Below, piece by piece: positions 42,861 through 53,934 of a stretch of 64,000 nt of DNA (position 1 is its first letter; the number at the start of each line of letters is the position of its first letter). The stretch spans positions 372,001-436,000 of the forward strand of contig JBANDB010000006.1 of assembly GCA_037576215.1 (NCBI GenBank), read 5' to 3'. The DNA comes from Armillaria gallica. Taxonomy: Eukaryota > Basidiomycota > Agaricomycetes > Agaricales > Physalacriaceae. The position numbers and the translations under genes were made by a program. Under the pieces are notes generated by a model that saw nothing but the letters and a program-made list of their open reading frames with translations, was not told where the DNA came from and did no database searches.

Positions 42861-44180
42861 AGTTCCTGCTTTGCGAGCCTTCCTCTAAGCCTTCCTCCAA
42901 GTCCGACGGCGTTGGACGCAAGGACAAATCGTCCTCAACATCTGCTCCAGTGCTACTGTCTTGGCTGATTGAATGATTTCCGAACTCAAGCGACGACACT
43001 GTGCTTCTCGAATCACCCCAGCCATCGTCTGGGCGTGTATGCCCTGCAGCAACACGGCCGACCAAAATTGTAGGTACAATTCCCTGAAAAGCGGCATCTG
43101 AGTAAGGTTCACATCAAAAAAATAGGACAATTACCCTCATCTCGACAGCTATGGATGTCAGATAATTTCCAACATTCTCATTGTGAACTTCGAGCGCCAA
43201 CAGAACGACAATCATGGCAGAATAAAGAGCGGCAGAATCCACCATGACCTCTATTATTCCGCGGTATAAACGAATTCCTGTAGCAATGCCGCTGACTTTG
43301 AGGATGCGGTACACGATAAAGATTGTGCACCAAATCATAGTGGCTAAAATGAGCGAAGAATAGAGAACAGCCCAGTTGACAGACTCGAGGGCATAAAGGA
43401 ATGATGCCGACCCATTATCGCTGTCCCACTGGGAGAAATTATAATATAGTACGAGGCCCCTGCTGACTGAGTTTATAATGAGTTCAAGACGGAATCATCT
43501 CAGTGTATAGTGGAGAATTGCTACTAAAGGCTTACCGACTCCCAGAGTAGTGCAAATAGTTGGAACAAGCACAACACGCCAAGACCGCCCCCAAACAGTC
43601 CAGCAGCGCCAGATCTAGAATGTTATTCTAATTAAGTTGGTTATACACACAGAAGGACAGGGGTCTTACTAGAGAGGTATCGGCGAGGATAGTGCAGAAG
43701 CAGGCAGCCAGTGCCCCGATGAAGTAAATTGCAGGAGATGGGTTGAATAGAGTTTCGTATCTTGTCCAAAAGTTTTTCTCATTAATGAATGACTGGGCCA
43801 ACGGTATCCAGGTACTGAGTGTGCCGAAAGTCGTGAATATGTATAGAAGCAGGATAATGATTAGGAGGAAACGCGACCCTCGACCATGTAGACGATTTTT
43901 GCTCTGGGCTGTGTATGATTGAAAATTAGACGGGATAAGACCCGGGGAGGCAGAAGGCATATACCGATAGTCCACAAGGTCGTCACCATTACTCCTGTGT
44001 AGAATCCTGGGAAACGAGTTAAGTCGCAGGCAATCCATCCTGAAGCAGACCTTCCTGACCGTGCCATAATAATAAGAGGATCGTGCTGTTTAGTTGTGTA
44101 TCCAGAGCCTGGTATATATTCCTGAGTTGGGTGCTGGTTAGCTCTGGGATATCGGACGCGGTATGAATCCCTGTGGACAT
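42838..44180 (-). CDS. 7-TM membrane protein, family copy d (intact, most divergent)
   Basis: The start is MSTGIHTASDIPELTSTQLR at 44180; upstream ATGs exist but this one aligns with the other copies. Exons carry FYTGVMVTTLWTI, FLLIIILLLYIFTTFG, IYFIGALAACFCTILADTSLV, IWRCWTVWGRSWRVVLVPTI, YSSLILATMIWCTIFIVYRIL, GIIEVMVDSAALYSAMIVVLLAL and PTILVGRVAAGHTRPDDGW, then an acidic tail (LRPTPSDLEEGLEEGSQSR) to 42838. Frames join cleanly across short canonical introns. The GRVAAGH.RPDD signature is kept although the rest has diverged, suggesting a functional constraint at the end of helix 7. Confidence 0.8.
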
Positions 44181-45951
44181 TGAGGCCTCAGGGGGAAATT
44201 GAAGAAGGAATAATGCTTGCTTCTCCCAAGTTTTAAACATTTTATACCGACCGGACATGAAAATTTTCTCTTCAAGATGAAAGTTGATGACACTCCACAA
44301 CAAAAAAGATGAACATTGAGAGAAAAAACACCGCGTTACTGTGATACTGAAGGCTATGTCAATACAGTCTGGTACCTGCAGTTTGAGAAATCTCGGCGCC
44401 TTCCCTGGGATGTCGAAGGAAGAAAAGAAGAAATTTGAGCGTTAAAATTCCTCCATGGCTGACGAAAGGTAGAGAGCACTGAGCTGTCTGAGAAAGCAAG
44501 CAGTGAATGAATCTGTGCAAGGCATCTCATTGACGACATATAGGCAATCACTAGTTCCTGACCAGTGGCCAGTTAGCGATGAAAACGGAACTCCGCAGAG
44601 AGTGTTTTTCTCCTGAAGGAAGTGATAATACCAAAAATGGATATAACACTACGAACAACTTACGAACAACTTACTTGGCGACACTGGGCTATGATATCAG
44701 GGAAACTTCGGTCCAATATGACAGTCATTTAGTACCGGATCGCATGAGAGACATCAGCCACCATGACTCGACATTCGAGACTACTTTTTTGAAGTCATAT
44801 ACTATTGTCAGTACAAGCGAGACCAAAGCATGGTGAGAACATACCAAAAGTTCCTCATCCACGATATCTTCACATACATTGCTTCGTGTTGTACATGAAC
44901 TAGATTGTGACTCATTACTCAGGTGACTCGTTAATGCCCAGGAAAGGTTGAGTTGTAGAGGTGATTGAAACGAGAATCATCACACAGGAATGCTGTATCG
45001 TGGCTTGAGCTTGGACCTGCATCATATGATGGCAGTATAGTAGCGACACCGAAACAAGGATATACATGAGAGCATATCCTGCATAGCCCGGCCAGAACAT
45101 CGTGGGCAGTGTCAGGTCAGCCATAGATAAGGAGTAGAGTCCAAGAAAGAGAGCCCAAGGTGTGAAATTTTCTCGGTAGAAGAAACGACGGTGAAGGACC
45201 AGAGCTGAGAAAAATGGCCCATCTTGAGGCGACTCTCCATCTTGTCCCCATCAAGTTCGTACCTTGAAATCACAGAATCTTAAGTAGTAGTCTGTAATAT
45301 TTTATTCAAGAGAGTGACAACGGAGAACGTTCTGTGAAGAGAAGTATCGAGTATTAGTTGTAGCGAAGGCAGCCGCTCGGGAGTCAGTCTAGAGATCGCG
45401 AAAGATCGTGACATGACGTACCGTCTTCCGGTCCGTCCGGTCCTCTCCTTCGGGGCAGGCAGGCGGCACTGCCGCGGCAGGCACTCCTTCTAGTACTACC
45501 ACCGGTACCGGTCTAGGTTCTACCACCACATCTAAGCTCAGTTCGTTGCTGGTAATAATGTCCTCTGCCTCGTCACCGCCTGCGACACTCGCTAAAATTT
45601 CGACTCAGTGACGAACAATCAAGGATCAGAGTATCGGTCGGCGCAACAGAGGCCCGACACAAAACATCGTGATACCCTTCCGCTTGTCTTGGCATACTCA
45701 TACTCTGAAAGGTGAGTTTTAACAAGATAGTGCCATCGATGGAGTTGACTGGGCCTTGTTCTATACAACATCTCAACTACGCCATTGTTGCGCTCTTGTT
45801 TTTTTCCTACCCGAATTTTCTCCTGCTTTTCCCCCTTGTGTTGGCTCTCTCTTATAAAGCTTTTTTGAAGGACGAAGCCAGCATATTTATACTATCACCT
45901 CTGTGTTACCTCTGTTTATCTTCTTATCTCTATCCCGCAATACTCAAAGGA
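44181..45951. other. Long gene-poor stretch
   Basis: No gene supported. A minus-strand 69-codon frame at 45124-44915 (MADLTLPTMFWPGYAGYALM) is hydrophobic and could be an exon, but no partner exon was found. A CCATTGTTG string at about 45781 resembles part of the P2/P1 promoter block upstream of P1 copy 3, but alone it is weak. Confidence 0.4.
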
Positions 45952-46810
45952 ATGTCAGCTAACTTTCGCTCTTCGAAACTGCGCGCTCCCCCTCAGAATC
46001 AGCCATTATTTGCAAATGGTTATCAGGCCAGTCGGGTCAGAAACCTTCCAGCCCATGGAGACATCTACGTCGTAGATGAATCTCTTATCTATCCGTCTCA
46101 GCAGCTCTGTACCACCGCACTTCAAGTGAACAACGGCACAATACCATCTTCGCCTAGGTGCCAAAATCTCCTCGAAGAATCCATTCGCTCTTCTCAGGCA
46201 AAAGCCAAGTATCGCGGAAAACGTTGACCTGGTGTCGCATGTTCCGCTCCCGACATCCATGGATTCCGACCTTTTAGCGAGTCAGCTCGCCGTCTTTGGT
46301 TCTTTCTCATGGGTACTTTTGACGGCAGTGATGAGAACGCGCTCCCTTCTGTTCTTAGGGATTATGCCGTTCTTGTTTCCACGGACAGGGTTTCCGTACC
46401 CGAAAATCCGGACGTATTCCATATTCACACCAGTCCCGAATGGCAGACGTCTGGCGCGTCTCACCAGTGGCTGGTCATCATTCCGTTCTCTCCCACAAGC
46501 GGTAAAGTACCTGCTGGTCTCTGGATGCACCGCAACAATGAGACCTCAGAAGAAACACTATTCTGTGCCGCATGACGAGCAATTGAAGCTGGTTGAGTAC
46601 AGTCGTCATAAATTAAAGGAATCTACGAGCAGCGTATCATACGATACAGCTTATCTAAAGACAATGGCAGAGCAATTAAATGCTTGCACAAAGGTAATTT
46701 GAATCATCTCTGTGCCAGCAGGCAATTAAAAAAGGTCATTTAGGGCAGCTCATCGAGTCGGCATACTAGCACGAAACATACGAGGAAGACCGTCAGAAGT
46801 ACCAGGCCGT
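45952..46810 (+). pseudogene. Family P1 copy 3, stop codon and frameshift
   Basis: The start is MSANFRSSKLRAPPQNQ at 45952. P1 motifs: HGDIYVVDESLIYPSQQL, LLEESIRSS, GKR-stop-PGVACSAP, WFFLMGTFDGSDENALP, VLRDYAVLV, IHTSPEWQ, W.VIIPFSPTSGKVPAGLW, then, in another frame, SVPHDEQLKLVEYSRHKLKE and DTAYLKTMAEQLN before a donor at about 46694. The TGA at 46225-46227 lies where copy 2 has the second Arg of GRRRPG, so CGA to TGA is the simplest change. A second break (frame change) lies near 46540-46560. It points towards P1 copy 4, which is on the opposite strand. Confidence 0.75.
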
Positions 46811-47274
46811 CTGTGAGTATACAATGCCTGGGTTTCGTAGATTGCAATGTCTAACTTTCAGTCTTCAGGTCGTGCCATCTGTTAAATCCTCAATGAAGAG
46901 TGTACTAGCAAGGAGATTCGCGTTTAAGGACCGCGCTCCATCCCTGGCTAACTTACATCTTCGCGCGATTCTTAGCTGCTGATCTATACATTGAATCTTA
47001 TCGGTTGGTGGATAATTATCCACATAGATGGTACCCCTCAACTATCAAAGTCGGAGACGATGAGATTTCCTCGTATTACCGTGTAAATCCACTCGCTTCT
47101 GAACTTCACAGGCATTGGTACATTGTACTAGTATATAATTAAACAACTTCCAAGTTACGATACTGCCAGACACAGTTATAGCAATACACGAGCTGAGCGT
47201 TTGCTAGAAACAGAAGGCGCAGACTTGTTTCGGGACGATGAATCACCCATGGCACGATACTTCGAAGTACAGCC

Positions 47275-48249
47275 CTATATAGCACTAGAGATCAGAGACG
47301 TAGCTTCCTGAGGAGAGATGATTTGACATGCAGTCATTGTGTTTGTTGAATCGTTCAATCGCACGGACTAAAATAGAAAGACAATTGCATGATGAGTAGC
47401 AGACACGAGGTGCGAAAACCGACCTTCATCGCCTGCTCAAGTTGCTGAACGTTGGAATGGACTGTCCGCTGACTAGCGGCATAGGCCACCTGTTTCCGAC
47501 GGCGATACTGGAAATTCACGTTGAGATCCCCGGAAGTAGTAGGATATAAGCAAGCGTGGAAGTATTTACCTTGGTTTCCTCATTCTGGAGCTCTTGTGCG
47601 ACTTTTTTGAGGTAGTCACGTTCATCGACGAGTTTCTGGAAAAAATCATGTAGCTTCGCCCGGCTGTAGTCGGTGAGCTTCTTCAGTTGCACAGGTTCCA
47701 CTGTGAAGGGAACGTTCGGTGGCCCATAATATATCCAACGTTCTGTGGGAATCACCCCGGTTCTTGAGGTCAAAGGAAGGGTAATACACCACTGAGTCTT
47801 CTCGGGATCAGAGGTTTGCCATTCTGGGACCGTACGGACGTAGAATTGGTCTTGGTCTCCGTCCTGGATAGGTCCAGTAGCGACGATGACGGCAACTCTT
47901 TGTATACCTCCGGGAGCGTAGACTCGTCATGACCGTCGAAAGTCCCCATGAGAAATAGCCAAGGTCCAGGTTGACCATTGGTTTGGGGAGGAGGACGACA
48001 AAGTATACCTGGCCGTGCTTTCCCTCGTGGAACACCTTTCTTTGACAAACGAGAAGAGCATATGCTTTTAACGATTCTTCGACACGCGGGGGTTGTTCTG
48101 ACGGTGGCTGTCTCCAGCGCTGTCATGCACAGTTGATGAAAGGGATGGGTGAGGGACTCGAAGACAGAAAAAATGTCGCCATAGGGAGGTGGGCCAGGAT
48201 TCTTTTGGGGAGCGTCGGCTCGGGGAACGACGGTGACGGAGAATGGCAT
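47275..48249 (-). pseudogene. Family P1 copy 4, complete gene with one 1-nt frameshift
   Basis: The start is MPFSVTVVPRADAPQKNPG at 48249. Motifs: YGDIFSVFESLTHPFHQL, CRRIVKSICSS, ARPGILCRPP, GPWLFLMGTFDGHDEST, LPEVYKE. One nucleotide later the frame changes and continues with AVIVATGPIQDGDQDQFYVR, TQWCITLPLTSRTGVIPTER, WIYYGPPNVPFTVEPVQLKK, YSRAKLHDFF, DERDYLKKVAQELQNEETK, an intron, YRRRKQVAYAASQR, an intron, and SVRLNDSTNTMT...SSAI with stop at 47275. The break is at the short T run after GAG (about 47900). This is the only P1 copy whose full exon set is uninterrupted by other DNA, so it shows the family is about 300 residues. It is head to head with P2 copy E, 331 bp apart. Confidence 0.8.
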
Positions 48250-48581
48250 GAACAGAGGACAGAAAATAGGAATTGACTAGCATTGTCGAAGCAGCTGAGA
48301 CCATACATTATATGTATTCTCAAGGCAACAGTAGATGCAGAAAAACGGACTTAAAAATGTGTGAGCGTGGTGGCAGTTGCTCCGATGGGATCGATCTCGG
48401 CAAGTCCCGGCTACTCTTTGTTTCTACCGTTCGGCACGGTTCAACTTGTCTTATTCCTTTCTTGTTCCTTTCTTCAGTGGACAATGAAAGAAAGTATGGC
48501 AGGATCATATGTTTCAGTTAAAATGGGCCCTATCATCTCTCAACTCTCATCACCCGCTATTCCTCTGCATTGCTCGACACC
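48250..48581. promoter_or_regulatory. Shared divergent promoter of P1 copy 4 and P2 copy E
   Basis: On the minus strand, CATTGTCC (from 48486 leftwards), then GAAGAAAGGAACAAG, then GGAATAAGACAAG (to 48445) match the block in the other divergent promoter, in the same orientation relative to the genes. CATTG begins 96 bp from the P2 start codon, exactly as in copy B. Confidence 0.6.
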
Positions 48582-49870
48582 ATGCTTCCTCACTTTGGAG
48601 AATATATCGCGTTCAAGCTCGACCCAGTCGCTTCCCTCAAGGCCCTCAACGATCCTGAAGTTACAAAATCTTGCGAGACCTTAGAGACGAAGACCTATGT
48701 TTCCTGTGTAACTTACGTGTGTTGAATTGTTAATTTGAGCACTTATATTAACTGACAGTCGTCGTTTCTTAGCTCCTCTCCTTTCCTTTGCCTGGCGTCG
48801 AATATATCTCCGTGTCGATGACTCTTCTTTCAAAAGGTCTCCCTAAGGATGTCCCGGATCGTTTTATCACGTCGGACATGTCGGTGCCCGTATAATCCGC
48901 TTTCGCGACCACCACTAGAACCGAGCATGCCTCTTCCATGGCCTGACTGCTACCATCCAACACAGTCCAGGATGCAATGTCGTGTTTTTAACGACGTCGT
49001 CATTGGCGGAGCGTGGCCCGAGCCCAAGTATGGACTGAGCAGCCACGACCAGGTCCTCCTTGATGGAGATTATTTTGACGACGATTCTAACCGCAGGGAA
49101 TTCTTGAAGACGGATAAAAAACCATCAAGTGATTCTAGCATAGGTGACAATGTTGCAGCCGAACGCAAAACACTGGAGCGGGACACAGAAAGCCAATACT
49201 GCCAGTCGGTAAGCGAAGGCGCGAGTCAGTTGTCTCTCCCGGTCGGCAGTCGAGACTCTTGTTCGGTGCTCGATGCTGAAAGCCAACATTCCAACGAAGC
49301 GAGTCAAAGTCATGACACTCAGCCAGCACCTGCTACCGTATCTACTTTCATTCTCTCTTTCCTTTCAAAGCTCCTCCCATGCATACCGTGTCTACGAGCA
49401 GACATCGACGACCATGAAGAGGTTGCATCGATATCACCTTCCGATCCAATCTGGTCCCATCCCGTCTTCGGCACACGCCCGCCCGACACCATGCCCGTCA
49501 TCACCGTGCTGGACAACCTTGAGACGATAAAACCCGAACAGATCAACGATCCCTGGGATTTCTTTCGAGAACTAGAGGCTTTGAAAAGGTATGATTGTCG
49601 TGCTGTGTTCCGGAAACTCTTCGCTGACTCTCTTAATTGATAGAATCGAGGAAGATTATAGCGAGCGAGTAAAGGCAAAAGCTCAAGCTGCGATTGACCG
49701 TGCACGTCAAAGGGATGAAGAGCTCAATGCTAGGCTTCAATCAAAGATGCCAAAGCGTGTCTCTCCACCAGCGGAGGCGGTGAAGCTACCTCCTTCCAGT
49801 TCGGCAGGTATGCAAATTTACTATGACTTTGATATCGCTGAACGTAGCTGAGGATGGTGACATAGACTAA
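48582..49870 (+). pseudogene. Family P2 copy E, 14-nt deletion
   Basis: The start is MLPHFGEYIAFKLDPVASLK at 48582; the first intron ends at 48772. The second exon reads LLSFPLPGVEYI and DRFITSDMSVPV and then breaks at about 48890: compared with copy B, about 14 nt (the LPNT region) are missing, shifting the frame. After that all blocks are present: NPLSRPPLEPSMPLPWPDCY, HPTQSRMQCRV, WPEPKYGL, the acidic region, LPCIPCLRADI, PPDTMPVITVLDNLETIK, INDPWDFFRELEALKR, an intron, IEEDYSERVKAKAQAAID, LNARLQSKMPKR, and a short last exon ending at 49870. The long downstream open frame suggests the deletion is recent. Confidence 0.8.
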
Positions 49871-50217
49871 TCGCACAGAGCTAGTCTTTGACTGCTTTGG
49901 ACCGGGGAAACAATAGCCCAAACCTGAATATATGTCGAATAAAAGTTCAGTAGTCAGAGTCGCGTTTTTCAGTTGGATTTTTGATTTCCTGCTTTTCATG
50001 GCAGTTTCGAAAGACTAAGAGTTGGCGGAAATCGTTAACAGTTTGACATATGAACAGAATTGAGGAAGAGCCTCATCAATGGAAAATATATGTCGAAACT
50101 TCGATGTACTTGATTGAAACCCAGCGAACATGGCTCACTTCATTTGGCTGTACCCGCCTCACTGACAGTTTTTGTCCGTGTACTTTCGCATGGGCCCCTT
50201 CATGGCAATACAAATTA

Positions 50218-52665
50218 TCAGAGGACATATCTGAAGTCTCGATTCTGTTTGTCCGTCAGATCCAAAAATTCCTGCAGAGCCGTCAGAATGCGTACGAGAT
50301 GCACGACCGGACAGACCTTGTCGACGCGAGCCTTTTCCATAACACCATTCTCGTTCAATCGCTCAATATACATGTTGTCATAGACAGTATCAGCAGGTTC
50401 TGCATCTCTGCGTCGATTTTCGGCTGATAGCAGATACCGAATCGTGAGCAAAGTCAGAATCCGAAGAACGACGCAAACTCCGATTATTATCCAGGGTACG
50501 ACATTACTAATTCGCATACCCATTAGCATAGAAAGACAGGTACTACTGACCTATAGGAAGACGCACCGAGGCTTGTACTTTGCCCTCCACATCAAAGGAC
50601 CAACTGCATTGCCGATACAATACGCGGTGAGCATGATCGTATTGACGGTTATTCTCTTCGTGTGTCCCGCCGTCGTACTCGACAACCAAGAAAGGGAAAG
50701 CACTGCAGTGATCTTAATATCTGTGGCGAGGAGAGAATTCAGACATACCGAAAGCAGTGACCCCGAGGCCTACATTATCGGTAAGTGGTATTATATAATT
50801 GAAATGATGGAACCATCTCACCAGCAAAGAACAACGTCACTAGTAAACCAACTTTATTTTCCCAGCTTAGAAAGAGCATCAAGAACACAGCAGCGAGATT
50901 GGGTATCAGATACACCACGCCGACCCACGCTTGGCTGTTTGGTACCCGCGCTGCGATGGACGTGCCAGTCCAGACCGCTAAGACCGCTACAGCACCGGGA
51001 ACACAGCCCAGGAGAGTAGTGTTAAGGTTAGAGAAACCGAACGACAGGATAATTAGCTGTCGCTGATTGGCGAGCGAATTCGGAATGTTGGCCAACACGG
51101 CAAAGAGAGCGAATAGCCATGTCTTGATGTCCGTTAGAGCTTCTATCATCCTAGGGTTTGGCGCTTGAGAAGAAGTACGACAAGCGTGAAAGGTGAGGTT
51201 TTCATACTGTTCTTTCTTAAAATGCTTGTTCTCAACACCTGTTTGATTTTCCTGTTCCGAAAGAGGGTTATTATAACTTTGAGAGGGCAGGAATATTGAA
51301 TGACCTTCAGTCGCTGAACTGCAGAGGAGCGTTCTTCTGGGGTAAGGAACCACGCGTTTGTAGGAGAATCTGGAAACAGGAACCTGGATCGAGAATCAGC
51401 CATCCCGTAGAGTACTTACGAGGAGAAAGCGGAGTACCAGAAAAGGACCGCAGTCACCATGGTCAGAGCGCCCAAAATGATCATGAGCCTATGGATTAAG
51501 TATTGGATCATAAAAATATAGACACGAAAGGGCTTCGCACCATTGCCAGGCTGTCAATGAATTAGTTTTCATATGCAAGGTTCCGAAACTTATGAATCCG
51601 GAGATTACTTGTGCTAACACCTATTGGTCAACCTAAGTCGTAGGAAAGAACAAATACCTACCACTTCCATCCATCAAGACTACATAAGGAGTCAGCAAAT
51701 ATGGATGACAGCGAATTTGTACCCTTACACCAGTACCCGACTCTCAAAGTCTGCTCCGATCGTGTGTAGAACATGGAGGTGACAATCATAAATCCCGTTG
51801 TGATACAACCTTCAGACATTCCCAGGATCATTCGGACAACAAAGAGGCCGGCGAAATTCTTGCACGCTGCGTGCATACATAACGCAATGGCCCAAACCAA
51901 AATATTGAAGCTACAAGGAATAATATCATTCAAGGATCACTGGTTCGGAAAACGACATACCTCAGCCATTTCCCAACGGGCAGGCGTTGTAGACACAGAT
52001 TTTGTGGGAACTCGAAGACGAGATAGCCGAGATAAAAGATGGTACCAAGCCTGAGGCCTTAACTAAGCGGACGCAATGAATCATGGAACTGGATGTCAAA
52101 CCAGTTATATCTTTGAACACCGAAGAGTCCAGTGAGATAATATCGGAGGTATCATATAAGACTCACTGATCGGCACTTAGATGTGCATCTTCACTGTTTG
52201 GAACGCGAGGTCTAAAATAGAACACAGTTCGATGCGGGTCGCGGGCTTACAGGAGACCTAGGATGGCGGCATTTCCCAAGGTAGCTTTATCCATGTATTG
52301 GATTCTAGGCAACGACAGGCGGTGGTGAACGCGACGACGACAATGTAATAGCCATTGTCACCCACGCATACAGCACTATTTAGGATATCATCATTCTAGT
52401 TGAAGCATATCCGTAATGATGAGACTCACAGCACATTAGCGGAATAATATGGCGGTCTATTTTCCTCCTATTTTCTTTAATGTAAGATACTGTCAGAGAA
52501 TAGGAACATGCCATACCTGATTCTTGTCGCCTCATAGCGGCTCAAGTCCCCAGTTTTACCTATCACGAGCACCGCCCCAGTATCTACTTGATTGGCAGAG
52601 ATCTCGATGAGATGGGGATTACTCTTTTCCTCCGTCGAAATCTTTTCATCGTTCGTCGACGCCAT
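50218..52665 (-). CDS. MFS transporter, anion:cation symporter (Dal5/allantoate permease-like)
   Basis: ACS-family MFS carriers import organic anions such as allantoate, nicotinate or biotin precursors with protons. The start is MASTNDEKISTEEKSNPHLI at 52665; about ten exons with short introns follow. Recognisable pieces in order: RKIDRHIIPL, YMDKATLGNAAILG, the SADQYNWFD-like segment, FNILVWAIALCMHAACKNFAGL followed by FVVRMILGMSEGCI (helix 4-5 region of the family), TPEERSSAVQRLK, MIEALTDIKTWLFALFAVLANI, LLGCVPGAVAVLAVW, VYLIPNLAAVFLMLFL, VVPWIIIGVCVVLRILTLL and the C-terminal EFLDLTDKQNRDFRYVL. I did not resolve all introns, and cannot exclude small defects. Substrate unknown. Confidence 0.75.
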
Positions 52666-53934
52666 CGGGGAAAGGGATAAGGAGGGATAGAAGAGCAAGT
52701 ATTCGCCGTAGTATATATATATTGTTCATGTGCCTAAAAGTGGCGAGAGGAGGTCCAATCAGCACCCTTCTATTTGGAGGCAACGGGAGAATTGCATCAA
52801 GACAGCTCACTGATAATACTTGGGATCTCGATCTGCCGGTGGTCACTGGTAATTCGGTAGAATGGACGAGAGTCAACATCAGATGATTTGAGGATAACGG
52901 AGGCCAATATTACTTCCCCGGGGATCCAGTTTTTTTTCACATCGGAATTATTATGATAGAGTTTTGTTGAGCGAGCAGTCGATCGACACTGATTACAGTA
53001 TCAAAGTTCGAAGCATATTCGCTGGGTTTCAATCAATTAGCACGCTGTGCGGCTCCGGCTTGACCTCCTCGATTGTCTTCTCTACACCTTCTCACCCTTA
53101 TCGCCATATCTTGCAACGGAATCGGCCGCAAGGACCGCATTTCTTCCATAGCGAGGGTGGCTCGGAAAGGAAGGTTGTAGATCACGATACTTGCCTTGGT
53201 GATCAATATTGTTCAACTGATTTCCTGGCAAAGGAACGGCAGACGTGCCAGTCAAATTGAGGAAACCGGCGGATCCAAAGCACCACCTTCCAACCGCTGG
53301 AAAGAATGTATATTCTGGTGTAAAGAGGTGTAAAGTCACCCTTTTGCAAACCATGACCTTCCCAAGCGCAGGATCTTGGAACCGGAGGCTGTTTGATACG
53401 GTATTCAAAGTCTTACAGGTGCATGAAGTCGCGCATGGGCTCTACGGGGATCACCTGTCACTTGCTGTCCGTGTCCAAATTCTTTCCGAAATGTCCAGCA
53501 AGGTGCGCTGTTACCACGAAGCTTCACAGGATCCCCTTTAATGGACTATTCCAGGATCTGTGAGAGTGACCACTTGTTTCGGCGAGGTCTAAAGGTCGGT
53601 GAATACGCGCTTTGTCCAAATCAATGCCGAATCGCACCGCGTTGTCAATATGAAAGTCCAGGTGAGTCCTGTAGGTGGTGCGGTGCGATGTGTGGACAGA
53701 CAGGAATCTAAGTGTTGCTTCTCGTCAATGAACAGTACTCGAGACAAGCGTCAAAATATACAAACATGATCGTTTACGTTGCTACTCGATGCGAATCCGA
53801 CAGTTGGATGTAAGCACTTCTTCCGGCCCTGTCCGAACCAGTCAAGCCTCAGCGCTTCAGCCCTGGACCCTTAGCCTAGGACACCGTCGTCAGCTAGGGT
53901 GAAGCTAGTCATGTCATACTAGCCGGATCGGCAG
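52666..53934. other. Intergenic, no recognised gene
   Basis: Open frames of about 100 codons exist on both strands around 53080-53540 with no family resemblance. The left 100 bp contain a TATATATAT box near 52713-52721, about 50 bp upstream of the MFS start. Confidence 0.45.

Noticed and set aside
53082..53541. Two opposite 98-108 codon frames
   Set aside because: No recognisable domain, no conserved partner, and they overlap each other; probably chance.
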